Program-made: the position numbers and the translations under genes
Notes under the pieces: model-generated
Database searches by the model: none
Told to the model about the DNA's origin: nothing
What the model saw: only the letters and a program-made list of their open reading frames with translations
Assembly (NCBI RefSeq): GCF_008085915.1
Contig: NZ_VSJK01000006.1
Span: 1 to 64,000 of the forward strand
Length of the DNA stretch: 64,000 bases
Direction of reading: 5' to 3'
Source of the DNA: Oceaniovalibus sp. ACAM 378
Lineage (GTDB): Bacteria; Pseudomonadota; Alphaproteobacteria; Rhodobacterales; Rhodobacteraceae
Shown here: positions 43,810-52,720 of the stretch, in pieces
How positions within the stretch are numbered: the first letter of the stretch is position 1
Layout: every line of letters starts with the position of its first letter

Positions 43810-45813
43810 ATGCTGCATTCCCTCGACCAGATCCTGCCCTCGCTTCAGTCTCTGGGGCTGTGGACCTATTGGATGCTCGGCCTGTTTGCGCTGCTCGAAG
43901 CGGTCGTACTGACCGGGATCGTCGTGCCCGGAACGCTGGTCGTGATTGCGGGCGGGATGCTGGCACAGCGCGGCACGCTGGATTTCTTTGACTTGGTCTG
44001 GTTCGTGGCCATTGGTGCGGCTCTTGGCGGCGAGATCAGCTTTCGCCTTGGGCGATGGGCGACAGACGGGCTAAGCCACCGGCACGCATTGTCGGAGTCG
44101 CTCCATGCGCGACGCGCAGCCGATCTGTTGCGCCGCCACGGGGCCTTTGCCATCGTGATTGGGCGCTTCTTCGGCCCGCTTGCTTCGTTTGTGCCGTTTT
44201 CGGCGGCGATGGCCGGAATGGCGCAGCGGCGATTTTCGATCTGGAACGCGCTCAGCGCCGTGCCCTATGCCCTGATCCTGCCCGCCATCGGCTATGGCGC
44301 GGGGCGGGCGCTTGGCACGCTGGGGGCGGCCGCGCCAAGGGCTCTGGCGGTCGGGGCGGCGGGGTTGGCCACCCTCGCGTTCCTTTTGTTTGTGGTGATC
44401 CGCCTCCGCCGCGCGTTTCCCTTGCTGGTTGAAATCGCAGGGGCGCTGCGCGACGGTCTGCTGGGCAAACCTGCCGCTCAGGCCGCAATCGGGCGGTTTC
44501 CGCGCCTGTCGCGGTTCGTCGCGGCGCGGTTCGGGACCGAGAGGTTTCTGGGTCTGACCGCGACCATCCTCGTCGTGCTGTTTCTCTATATCGCGGGGGC
44601 CTGGGCGGATTCGGTGTTCGATTTCCTTGGCGACAGCGAGGTTGTGACCTCGGACTCCCGCGTCGCCAATATGTTGTTCGCGATGCGTGATGCGCGGCTT
44701 GTCACCGTATTTGGCTGGATCACGGATGCCGGCGGGCGTCACGGCGTTCTGCCGATGTTGGCAGGGGCGAGCGCGGCCCTGTTGATCCTGCGGCGGTTCG
44801 ATCTGTTCACCGGCATGTGGATCGCAGCCATTGGCAACCAGTTGACCGTGACCCTGCTCAAAAGCTTTTTCGACCGCCCCCGGTCCGCCCTTGGTTATTT
44901 CGTTGAAGCATCGGGCAGTTTTCCCAGCGGTCACGCGGCGGGGGCTGTCGCGGTCTGGGCCATGCTGTTCTATCTGGCATGGCGCACCCGGATTCTGTCG
45001 CCGGGAGTGGCTGGCATCGGCGCGGTCACGGTTGCGTTTCTGATCGGACTCAGCCGGGTCTATCTGGTCGAACACTATCTTTCGGACGTGTTGAATGGCT
45101 ATCTTGTGGGGGCGCTGTGGCTGATCCTTGGCGTGGCCTATTGCGAATGGCGCCGCCGCGATCTGCACCCGCGTCCCACGCCGGCGCGCAGATGGGGTGC
45201 AATCGGCTGCGTTGTCGCCGCATTGGCCGTTGCCGGATATTTCGCCTTTACGACGAGTAATCCGCTGAATCCGGCGATTGATCCGCCGTTGCAGACCATC
45301 GCGCAACCCGAAGCGTTGTTAGAGACCGGGGTGCTGACCGATGCCACTGAAACACTGCTCGGCGATCCGCGCCAGCGCGTGAACCTTGTCGTTACGGTTC
45401 AGGATGCAACCGCGCTGGGCGTCGCCATGCAAGGCGCAGGCTGGTTGGATGCGCCGCGACCCGGTCTGGGTAAACTGGCCGTTGCCGTGTTCGACGACTG
45501 GACCGGACGCCCGCTGCCCGATCCGCTGGTCATTCCGACCTTCTGGAACGACCGGCCCAACTTGCTGGGCTTTGCCAAGCCTGCCGGGGGCCAGCCGGAC
45601 GATACCCGTCTGCACGCACGGTTCTGGGACAGCCGGTACCGCACAGCGACGGGAGCTGTGGTGTTTCTTGCCACCTTGACGCGCGAAGATCCGTTGGAGT
45701 GGGCGCTGGATGACGACACGGTCAGCCAAACCGGCCCGGACGTGGGCGCGGCACTGAACCAGCTTGCGACCGATCTGCGGGTGGGCGGGGCGGAGGTTTC
45801 GCTGCGCCCCTGA
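43810..45813 (+). CDS. DedA-PAP2-LssY three-domain fusion protein
   Basis: The 667-aa membrane protein joins three parts. Residues about 1-200 are a DedA/SNARE-associated domain (VVLTGIVVPGTLVVIAGGML; GRFFGPLASFVPFSAAMAGM), proposed to move lipids such as undecaprenyl phosphate. About 225-450 is a PAP2 phosphatase (KSFFDRPRSALG, GSFPSGHAAGAVAVWA, SRVYLVEHYLSDVL), with all catalytic motifs. About 490-660 is an LssY-like C-terminal domain (RQRVNLVVTVQDATALG, FWNDRPNLLGFAKP). The ATG at 43810 follows the PAP2 gene by 4 bp; the frame from 43759 begins with TTG inside it. A lipid phosphate recycling role is inferred. Confidence 0.9.
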   Translation: MLHSLDQILPSLQSLGLWTYWMLGLFALLEAVVLTGIVVPGTLVVIAGGMLAQRGTLDFFDLVWFVAIGAALGGEISFRLGRWATDGLSHRHALSESLHARRAADLLRRHGAFAIVIGRFFGPLASFVPFSAAMAGMAQRRFSIWNALSAVPYALILPAIGYGAGRALGTLGAAAPRALAVGAAGLATLAFLLFVVIRLRRAFPLLVEIAGALRDGLLGKPAAQAAIGRFPRLSRFVAARFGTERFLGLTATILVVLFLYIAGAWADSVFDFLGDSEVVTSDSRVANMLFAMRDARLVTVFGWITDAGGRHGVLPMLAGASAALLILRRFDLFTGMWIAAIGNQLTVTLLKSFFDRPRSALGYFVEASGSFPSGHAAGAVAVWAMLFYLAWRTRILSPGVAGIGAVTVAFLIGLSRVYLVEHYLSDVLNGYLVGALWLILGVAYCEWRRRDLHPRPTPARRWGAIGCVVAALAVAGYFAFTTSNPLNPAIDPPLQTIAQPEALLETGVLTDATETLLGDPRQRVNLVVTVQDATALGVAMQGAGWLDAPRPGLGKLAVAVFDDWTGRPLPDPLVIPTFWNDRPNLLGFAKPAGGQPDDTRLHARFWDSRYRTATGAVVFLATLTREDPLEWALDDDTVSQTGPDVGAALNQLATDLRVGGAEVSLRP

Positions 45814-45901
45814 CACGCTCTCTGTCGATTGACAGATCCTAGAACCCACCACGACAGCGCCGCGAAAGACGCGTCATTTCCGCGTTTCCGGGCCAGATTT
45901 T

Positions 45902-46069
45902 TCACTTCCCGATCATGCCTCGGCCCGATCCGGCCGCAAGCCGGGCCGAGAGCGTCATAGCGCCGCCGATCACGATCGCGGATACGATGACCACCGCCCC
46001 CAACCCGATGGCCGCGAAGGCCACCGCGACACTGATCGCCAGTGCCAGAGATTGTTTGAACCGTCTCAT
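45902..46069 (-). CDS. Small single-helix membrane peptide
   Basis: An ATG at 46069, six bases after GAGGAG, opens a 55-aa frame. It has a basic start (MRRFKQS), then a long hydrophobic segment (LALAISVAVAFAAIGLGAVV plus IVSAIVIGGAMTL) and a polar tail. It lies downstream of the kinase at 46239 on the same strand, with a 169-bp gap. I recognise no family; it may be a small regulator of the kinase or a stress peptide. Confidence 0.55.
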   Translation of the reverse strand: MRRFKQSLALAISVAVAFAAIGLGAVVIVSAIVIGGAMTLSARLAAGSGRGMIGK

Positions 46070-46238
46070 TTTCATCTCCTCTTGTTGATGGGATGTAGAT
46101 GAGTGCGAACCGCGCCCGTTGCATGGCAGGGACATTGCAAAAATTCAATCTGGTGGGACCATCGGAGCATGACGGCGGCCCGCGCCGAGAAATACCGATG
46201 CTGATCCCCGTCGTTAATGGCGCAACTCGGGGCGGACG

Positions 46239-47621
46239 TTACGATTGTCTGACAACAGGCTTGATTGGCGGGGCATGAAACATCGCCTGAAAGCCGGAAT
46301 CGCGACCTTCCGGCGGCGAGGATAGCTCGAACGTTCCGCCTGTGTGACGCGCGATGGTGTCGACGATGCAGAGCCCAAGGCCAAAGCCGTTGCCCGATAC
46401 AGTTCCGCGCTGAAACCGTTTTGTCAGACGCAAAAGTTCGGTCGCGGCAATGACTGGTGAATCGTTGGTGACGCTTAACCAACCCGCCGGCGACAGGGCA
46501 ACATGGATAGCCGTATCGGGCGGGGCATGTTGAAACGCGTTGTCGATCAGGTTGCCCGACAACATTGCAAAGGCATCCGGATCGATCCGCGACAACACAG
46601 GCGCATCGGGCAGGTCGACGTGCAACCGGGCAGCGCGCGCCGGGTCGCGGCGGCTGTCATCAAGGATCAGGTCGAGCAATCCGGCGATGTCCTGCGGCGT
46701 CTCGGACAGGCCGATTCCCGCTTCGGCCCGTGCCATCTGCAACAGGCGCACGACAAGTCGCGTCATGCGTTTCAACGCCTCTTCGATGGCGATCAGGCGG
46801 GCAGGATCAGCCCCGGACCCTTCGGCGCGCATCCGCTGCACCTGCGCCAGCGCGACGGCGACGGGGGTGCGCAATTCATGTGCCGCGCTGGTGGCAAAGG
46901 CGCGTTCGCCTTCCAGAGCGGTGGACAGGCGGATCATGAAACCGTTCAGCGATGCAGTGATCGCGCGCAACTCATCGGCCTGTCCGCCTGCGTCAATCGG
47001 ATCAAGCCGGGTATCACCACGCTGGGCGATTTCGCTGCGCAACCGGTCAAGCGGGGCCAGCGCCCGCCGCCCGATCCAGCCGACCAACAGCCAGCACAGG
47101 GGCAGGATCGCCAGCATCGGGATCAGCAGCGCGAGGAAACTGTCACGGTACGCCTCGGCGCGTTCAGAGCGCAGATCACCGATCTGCATAACGAATCCGT
47201 CGTGATTGGGAAACGTCGTGTAAAACACGTGGCTTACGGTTCTGGCGTGCCCCTGCTGCGCAGTTTCGGGATAGATGGTGCCCGGTGGCGCGGCCGAGCG
47301 CATCAGCGCCGCTCCGGTGCCATCAAGCAGGCGATAGATCAGCGCATCTTCGGCATCTTCATCTCTGTTGACAGGATCGAACCGTCGGGTGCCGCCGGTC
47401 TCGATCGGCAGGGTCACCGGATCGGCGCCGCGCTGGCGAAAATCGGCGGCGATCTGCGGCAGGAACACCTGTGCGGTGCGCTGGATGGTGATGTCGGCCA
47501 GTTCGTCCTGTTCTGAGCGCAGCACCAATGCGGTCGCCACCAGAGCCAATAGCCACATCGCCGCAAAACCGAACATGACATAGCGGGTCAAAAGACCTGA
47601 TATACTGTGTCGCCCGTTCAT
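46239..47621 (-). CDS. Sensor histidine kinase with atypical ATP lid
   Basis: The 460-aa kinase has two membrane helices around a periplasmic loop, HAMP, H box SAAHELRTPVAVAL and N box NLIDNAFQHA. The C-terminal G2 box is GNGFGLGLCIV. The G1 box, normally DxGxG, reads VTNDSPVIAAT and lacks both glycines, as seen in some QseC-like kinases. The start is fixed by ATGA overlap with the regulator. It belongs to the QseC/PmrB type. Confidence 0.9.
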   Translation of the reverse strand: MNGRHSISGLLTRYVMFGFAAMWLLALVATALVLRSEQDELADITIQRTAQVFLPQIAADFRQRGADPVTLPIETGGTRRFDPVNRDEDAEDALIYRLLDGTGAALMRSAAPPGTIYPETAQQGHARTVSHVFYTTFPNHDGFVMQIGDLRSERAEAYRDSFLALLIPMLAILPLCWLLVGWIGRRALAPLDRLRSEIAQRGDTRLDPIDAGGQADELRAITASLNGFMIRLSTALEGERAFATSAAHELRTPVAVALAQVQRMRAEGSGADPARLIAIEEALKRMTRLVVRLLQMARAEAGIGLSETPQDIAGLLDLILDDSRRDPARAARLHVDLPDAPVLSRIDPDAFAMLSGNLIDNAFQHAPPDTAIHVALSPAGWLSVTNDSPVIAATELLRLTKRFQRGTVSGNGFGLGLCIVDTIARHTGGTFELSSPPEGRDSGFQAMFHAPPIKPVVRQS

Positions 47622-48277
47622 CGCTTGCCCATCCTGTAGCCAAATCCGCGCACCGTTTCGATCGCGCCGCGCCCCAGCTTGGCCCGCAGGCGCGACACAT
47701 GGACCTCGATCGCGTTGCTTTCCACCTCTTCGCCAAAGCCATAGACCGCGTCTTCCAACTCGGCCTTTGTCACGGTGATATCGGGGCGGCGGCTGAGACG
47801 GTCGAGGATTGACCATTCCTTGCGGGTCAGGCTGACCGGTGCATGGGAGAGGAAAACGGTTTTCGCGCCCGGTACGATGCGCAGGTCGCCGAACTGGCGT
47901 TCGGGCGCGCGATTGTTGTCGGCGCGGCGCAGGATCGCCAAAACCCGCGCCAACATCTCGTCCAGATCATAGGGTTTCACCAGATAATCGTCGGCCCCTG
48001 CCTCAAGCCCCTCGATCCGCTCGGTGATCCGGTCGCGCGCCGTCACGATCAGCACCGGCGTCGTCGCGCCCCGGTCGCGCAAGTCGCGCAGCAGGGTCAG
48101 GCCTTCACCATCGGGCAGACGCAGATCCAGCAGGATCAGATCATACGCAGTGGCGCGCACCGCCGCCTGACCATCCTCCAGCGTCATCGCAATGTCAGCG
48201 GCATGACCGGCCGCGCGCAGATGATCCGCGACGGCAGTGGCCAGATCCGGTTCGTCCTCGATCACCAGTAATCGCAT
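47618..48277 (-). CDS. OmpR-family response regulator (QseB/PmrA-like)
   Basis: The 219-aa regulator has VIEDEPDL, phosphoacceptor Asp in LILLDLRLPDGEG, LVKPYDLDEML, and a winged helix (VSLTRKEWSILDRLSRRP, ETVRGFGYRMGKR). It diverges from the LAB_N-GT39-GT2 operon, with 116 bp between, so it may control those lipid-modification genes. Confidence 0.95.
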   Translation of the reverse strand: MRLLVIEDEPDLATAVADHLRAAGHAADIAMTLEDGQAAVRATAYDLILLDLRLPDGEGLTLLRDLRDRGATTPVLIVTARDRITERIEGLEAGADDYLVKPYDLDEMLARVLAILRRADNNRAPERQFGDLRIVPGAKTVFLSHAPVSLTRKEWSILDRLSRRPDITVTKAELEDAVYGFGEEVESNAIEVHVSRLRAKLGRGAIETVRGFGYRMGKR

Positions 48278-48393
48278 GTCGTTTCCGTTCTTCGGATTCG
48301 TCCCCCTCATAGGGCTTCTGTCAGCGTTTCGTAAGGTTGCAATGGAAAGACCGATCCGACGGCGACGGGCCGGGCGCAATCGAAGCGGGCGAA

Positions 48394-48672
48394 ATGTCAC
48401 AAAGCAGCATCTGGATCGGGATCGGATTTCTCGGGCAACTTTTCTTCACCTCGCGGTTTCTGGTCCAGTGGATCGTCAGCGAACGGCGCCGCGAAAGCGT
48501 CATTCCGCTGGCGTTCTGGTGGTTCAGCCTGTTGGGCGGTGTGACCCTTCTGTCCTATGCAATCTGGCGGCAGGATCCGGTGTTCATCATGGGGCAGGCG
48601 ACCGGGCTTGTCGTCTATGTGCGCAACCTGACCCTGATCGGGCGCAAGCGACATGGCGAGGCGGCCGCATGA
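48394..48672 (+). CDS. Lipid-A-disaccharide synthase N-terminal (LAB_N) domain protein
   Basis: The 92-aa membrane protein has the LAB_N pattern: GQLFFTSRFLVQWIVSERRRESVIPLAFWWFS, followed by a second helix pair (LGGVTLLSYAIWRQDPVFIM). Such proteins are common partners of polyprenyl-phosphate sugar transferases. ATG at 48394; its stop overlaps the GT39 gene start. It likely forms a small membrane component for glycolipid transfer. Confidence 0.88.
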   Translation: MSQSSIWIGIGFLGQLFFTSRFLVQWIVSERRRESVIPLAFWWFSLLGGVTLLSYAIWRQDPVFIMGQATGLVVYVRNLTLIGRKRHGEAAA

Positions 48673-50261
48673 CATCTGACGCCGCGCCGCGCTGGGCCCT
48701 GCTCGGCTTCTTCCTTGTGGCCGTCGCGGGGGTGTTGTTGCGCCCGCTGATCCCGGTGGATGAAACGCGATATCTTGCCGTGGCATGGGAGATGTGGGGC
48801 AATCACAACTATCTCGTGCCGACGAAGAATTTCGAACTCTACAGCCACAAACCACCGCTGCTGTTCTGGACGATCAACCTTGTATGGGCGTTCACCGGCG
48901 TGTCCGAGGTCGCCGCTCGTCTGGTTGGGCCGCTCTATGCCGTGCTCGCGATCTGGCTGACCGGGCGGCTGGCCCGACGGTTGTGGCCCAAGGATGCCGG
49001 GATCGGTGGGCGGTCGGTGCTGGTCCTGTCAGGCATGACGGTGTTCGCCATGTCAGGCGGGTTGACGATGTTCGATGCGATGCTGACGGTTGCAACGCTG
49101 GCCGGTCTTCTGGCGCTGGTCCATGCGCTTGAGACCGGCGCTGCCCGCTGGTGGATCGCACTGGGCGCGGCGCTTGCCATGGGCGTGCTGGCCAAAGGTC
49201 CGGTGATCCTGCTGCACCTTGGACCGGCCATCGTTCTGGCACCCGTCTGGGCGCGCGAGGGCATGCCGTGGCGGATGATGCTGCGCGGTGGTGGCATTGC
49301 GCTGCTATCGGCGCTGGGCATTGTCGCGCTTTGGCTGATCCCCGCCATTGTCACCGGCGGTCCGGAGTACCGCGACGCGATCCTGTGGACCCAGAGCGCC
49401 GGACGGATCGCCACATCCTTTGCCCATGCCCGGCCATGGTGGTTTTTCGCTGCGCTGCTGCCTGTGCTGCTGTTCCCGTGGGTCCTTGTCCCGGCTGTGT
49501 GGAAAGCTGCGTTCATGGCAAGGTGGAGCGAACCGGGTCTGCGTCTTTGCGCCATCTGGGGCCTGTCGGCGCTGGTGTTGTTCAGCGTCATCAGCGGCAA
49601 GCAGGTTCACTATCTGATGCCGGAAATTCCCGCCGCCGCATTGATCATCGCGCGTCTTTTGCGGGACCGGCCCGTGTTGAGCCCCGTTTTGAGCCCCGTG
49701 TTTCGGCCGGTTCTGGCAAGTGTCCCGCTGATCCTTGCCGTCGGGCTTGCCATGGTGGCGGCTTCGGGGATGGTGGATCTGGGCCGCGCCACGCGGCTGT
49801 TCCATCCCACCCCGATCCTGATGGCATGGGGGTTGTTCGTGCTGGCGGTCTGCTGGCTGGCGGTGCGGACCGGCGGGTTGCGCGGTTGTGTGACGCTCAG
49901 TCTCGGGGCGGTGCTGTCGCTGAACCTGCTGGTCGGGCTGACCGATACCCGGGCGATTTATGACACGCACCGTATCGCCGGGTTGATCGCGCCATTTCAG
50001 GATCGCGGCATTGCCTTTGCCGGGCGCACCTATAACGCCGAGTTCAACTTTGCCGGTCGGCTGACTTTGCCCGTGGCCCTGCCCGCGGACGCCGTTGCGC
50101 TGACGGCATGGCAGGCAGGACACCCGGATGGCGTCATCGTCGGACGTCCCGACGAAGTGGCCCTGAACTGGGCGCCGCACGACGAAATCCTGTTTCGCAA
50201 TGCCACCTATGCCATCTGGCACGTCGCCGATGCGCCCCTCAGCCCGGAGCCTTCCTCATGA
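48669..50261 (+). CDS. GT39-family (ArnT-like) glycosyltransferase
   Basis: The 530-aa integral membrane protein has the catalytic motif PVDETRYLAVAWEMW near the first periplasmic loop and FELYSHKPPLLFWTINL, characteristic of the ArnT/PMT group. Many membrane helices follow. ArnT-type enzymes move a sugar from undecaprenyl phosphate to lipid A or other acceptors. It is made with a polyprenyl-phosphate-sugar synthase (next gene), a typical donor/transferase pair. Sugar and acceptor unknown. Confidence 0.9.
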   Translation: MTSDAAPRWALLGFFLVAVAGVLLRPLIPVDETRYLAVAWEMWGNHNYLVPTKNFELYSHKPPLLFWTINLVWAFTGVSEVAARLVGPLYAVLAIWLTGRLARRLWPKDAGIGGRSVLVLSGMTVFAMSGGLTMFDAMLTVATLAGLLALVHALETGAARWWIALGAALAMGVLAKGPVILLHLGPAIVLAPVWAREGMPWRMMLRGGGIALLSALGIVALWLIPAIVTGGPEYRDAILWTQSAGRIATSFAHARPWWFFAALLPVLLFPWVLVPAVWKAAFMARWSEPGLRLCAIWGLSALVLFSVISGKQVHYLMPEIPAAALIIARLLRDRPVLSPVLSPVFRPVLASVPLILAVGLAMVAASGMVDLGRATRLFHPTPILMAWGLFVLAVCWLAVRTGGLRGCVTLSLGAVLSLNLLVGLTDTRAIYDTHRIAGLIAPFQDRGIAFAGRTYNAEFNFAGRLTLPVALPADAVALTAWQAGHPDGVIVGRPDEVALNWAPHDEILFRNATYAIWHVADAPLSPEPSS

Positions 50262-51025
50262 ATCCCGACATCAGTATCATCATCCCCGCCCGCGACGAGG
50301 TCGTCGCCATTGGTCCGCTGGTCGAAGACATCGGGCGCGTCCTGCAAGGGCAATCGTTCGAGGTGATCGTCATCGACGACGGCTCCACCGACGGGACGCA
50401 TCATCTGCTGGCAAAGCTGGCAATGACCCACGACTGGCTCACATGGGAACGCACCGAGGATGTGATCGGTCAGTCCGCGTCGATCCGGCGCGGTGTACGG
50501 GCGGCGCGGGGCGGCATTGTCGTCACTCTGGACGGCGACGGGCAAAACCCGGCGGATCAGATCCCGGTCGTGCTGGCTCCCTTCGTCAATGCCACGCGCG
50601 CTCTGGGGCTGGTTCAGGGGCAACGGCTGGCACGGCAAGACACGCTTGCCAAACGCTGGGCTTCACGCGCGGCGAACATGATCCGGGGAGGCCTGCTGCA
50701 CGACGGGGTGCGCGATTCCGGCTGCGGGCTGAAGGCGTTCCGGCGCTCAGCATATCTGGACCTGCCGTGGTTCGACCACATCCACCGCTTCATGCCCGCG
50801 ATGATGCTGCGCGAAGGCTGGGAGGTGCAGGTGGTGCCCGTCACCCACCGTGAACGGGTCGGTGGGATCTCGAAGTACTCCAATCTGGCGCGCGCAATGG
50901 CCGGCATCCCCGATCTGCTGGGCGCGGCCTGGCTGATCCGGCGGTCGGGGATGCCCCGGCATCCAGGGGCTGGCCTTGCGGGGCAGGGCGGCGAGCTGCA
51001 CTCAGGCGCACACAGGCCGACATGA
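50258..51025 (+). CDS. GT2-family (ArnC/Dpm1-like) glycosyltransferase
   Basis: The 255-aa protein has SIIIPARDEVVAIGPLVED, nucleotide-binding VIVIDDGSTDGTH, and TLDGDGQNPADQIP with the DxD element, then RDSGCGLKAFRRSAY. It lacks C-terminal membrane helices found in ArnC, so it is more like soluble Dpm1 types. It would load a sugar on polyprenyl phosphate for the GT39 enzyme. It overlaps that gene by 4 bp. Confidence 0.92.
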   Translation: MNPDISIIIPARDEVVAIGPLVEDIGRVLQGQSFEVIVIDDGSTDGTHHLLAKLAMTHDWLTWERTEDVIGQSASIRRGVRAARGGIVVTLDGDGQNPADQIPVVLAPFVNATRALGLVQGQRLARQDTLAKRWASRAANMIRGGLLHDGVRDSGCGLKAFRRSAYLDLPWFDHIHRFMPAMMLREGWEVQVVPVTHRERVGGISKYSNLARAMAGIPDLLGAAWLIRRSGMPRHPGAGLAGQGGELHSGAHRPT

Positions 51026-51093
51026 CCGACCGCGTGATCTGACTGCGCCGAATGGGGCAAAGGATCGCACCATCAAACCGTGGGATCAGACAC

Positions 51094-52710
51094 CTAAGGG
51101 CTTGAGGTGGCCGCGGCCGGACCGGTTTGGAATGTCTGCAACTCGTCCTCGTCCATCTGCGCAATCAGGCCGGTTTCCCACTCCAGATAGCGACGTGCAG
51201 ACTCAAGAACGCCGCTGTGACGATCATGCACGAAAAAGAGGAAATCAATCATATCCGCATCTGTCGGCACGGAAGGTGTCGAGATGATATCCAGACCGGC
51301 AGACCGCCACTCGTCCGGGTCATGGGGCAGCAGAAGTGGCGCATCGATGCCCATTTCCACCAGATCAATTGCCGCGAGACGGGCCAGCGCCGGGTCAGAT
51401 GAGGTCAGGATCACCGGACATGCAGTATCGATCCCTTGCTGTTTCAGTCTGGGGCGAATGGCCCACTTTGCCTGCGCAATATGCCCGTTTCTGAATTCAT
51501 AGCCGGGGGAGAGGTCAAACAGTTGCGCACCATTCTTCAGGTGGGCGGCCAGTGCGGTTGCCGCGATAGCGGCAAAATCGCCGCCATTGTCCGACGCCCC
51601 GTCAGGATCGGCGCCTCTTTGCGAAAGATCGCTTTCGTCGGTGTCCAGAATATAGGCGTCGTGGCCCATTCTGCGAAGCCAGAAACAGGTGGTTGCCGCC
51701 CTCAATCCCAAGGGGTCACTCAGCACCACGCGGGCATTTCGGACGCCGATCCACAGATCTGTCGCCTGAACCAACTGTCCGCCGGGCGCATGGCAAGATC
51801 CCGGAACGTGCCCTGCGTTAAATTCCGCATCCGAGCGGGTGTCGAACAAATAGGTGGTGCGGGAGCGATCTTCGCGCCATTTCTTCAAAGTTGTTTGATC
51901 GATGACCGGCAGATCGTTGGCTTTGACAAATGCGGTGTATCGCGTCCGTGCCTGAACAAGCTCCTTCGGGCTCAGATCGGGCATTGGCGTGGCTGTCGCG
52001 CCATGATTCAGTTTGTGACCGGCCAACTGCCAGCCCTGGGTGCCATTCCTCAACGCGACGATGGGATTGCGAAATCCGAGGTTCAGCAGGGTCTGCGCGC
52101 CAATGATCGAGCGTGTCCGCCCGGCACAGTTGATGACGACGGGCATCAAGGGATCTTGCAACAAAGCGGGAAGGCGCAAGCCCAGTTCAGCGTTCGGTAA
52201 TGAAACGGCGCCGGGAATGTTCATCTTTGCGTATTCGGCAGGGGTGCGGCCATCGAAAAGGGCAATCGGCTCGCCCTCGGTCAAGCGGCGTTGCAATTCA
52301 TCGGCTGACATCGAAGGCGTGTCCATGTCATGTTCCACCAGCTCTCCAAAGGCCTTGGAGGGAACATTTACACCTTTGAACAACTGAAATCCCGCAGCGG
52401 CCCACGCCGGGGCTCCGCCTTCGAGAATCGAAACATCGCCATATCCAAGAGTTTGCAGCCGGCGGATGGCAAGCAATGCAATGCCATCGCCGTCATCCAT
52501 CAGGACAACCCGTGCCGCCGGGTTCGGGACCAGTTCAGCCGCCTTTTTCTCGATCAGGCTGTACGGGCAATTTACCGAAAAAAACGGATGTCCTTCGCCG
52601 TATTGACCGTGTTCCCGGACGTCAAGAAAGGCAATTTCCCGGGCGTCCGAAAGCATTGTCTTAACGTCGAGGGCAGAAATCTGCCGAATGGGGGGAGGGA
52701 TTACAGACAA
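51094..52710 (-). CDS. Four-domain rhodanese-like sulfurtransferase
   Basis: The 538-aa protein is built of four rhodanese-fold repeats (FLDVREHGQYGEGHP; LFDGRTPAEYAKMNIPGAV; LFDTRSDAEFNAGHVPGS; LFDLSPGYEFRNGHI). Only the second has an active-site cysteine, C195 in INCAGRTRS; the others have Asp or Ser at that point. Single-site multi-domain rhodaneses transfer sulfane sulfur. The start is a TTG (52710), because the first domain begins immediately after it. It lies 10 bp behind a thiol dioxygenase gene, so both probably work in thiol sulfur metabolism. Confidence 0.9.
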   Translation of the reverse strand: MSVIPPPIRQISALDVKTMLSDAREIAFLDVREHGQYGEGHPFFSVNCPYSLIEKKAAELVPNPAARVVLMDDGDGIALLAIRRLQTLGYGDVSILEGGAPAWAAAGFQLFKGVNVPSKAFGELVEHDMDTPSMSADELQRRLTEGEPIALFDGRTPAEYAKMNIPGAVSLPNAELGLRLPALLQDPLMPVVINCAGRTRSIIGAQTLLNLGFRNPIVALRNGTQGWQLAGHKLNHGATATPMPDLSPKELVQARTRYTAFVKANDLPVIDQTTLKKWREDRSRTTYLFDTRSDAEFNAGHVPGSCHAPGGQLVQATDLWIGVRNARVVLSDPLGLRAATTCFWLRRMGHDAYILDTDESDLSQRGADPDGASDNGGDFAAIAATALAAHLKNGAQLFDLSPGYEFRNGHIAQAKWAIRPRLKQQGIDTACPVILTSSDPALARLAAIDLVEMGIDAPLLLPHDPDEWRSAGLDIISTPSVPTDADMIDFLFFVHDRHSGVLESARRYLEWETGLIAQMDEDELQTFQTGPAAATSSP

Positions 52711-52720
52711 TGCAATTCGC

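Noticed and set aside
44071-45306. Open frame antisense to the DedA-PAP2 fusion gene
   Set aside because: Shadow frame, extremely rich in Arg, Gln and His, as expected for antisense of GC-rich coding DNA.
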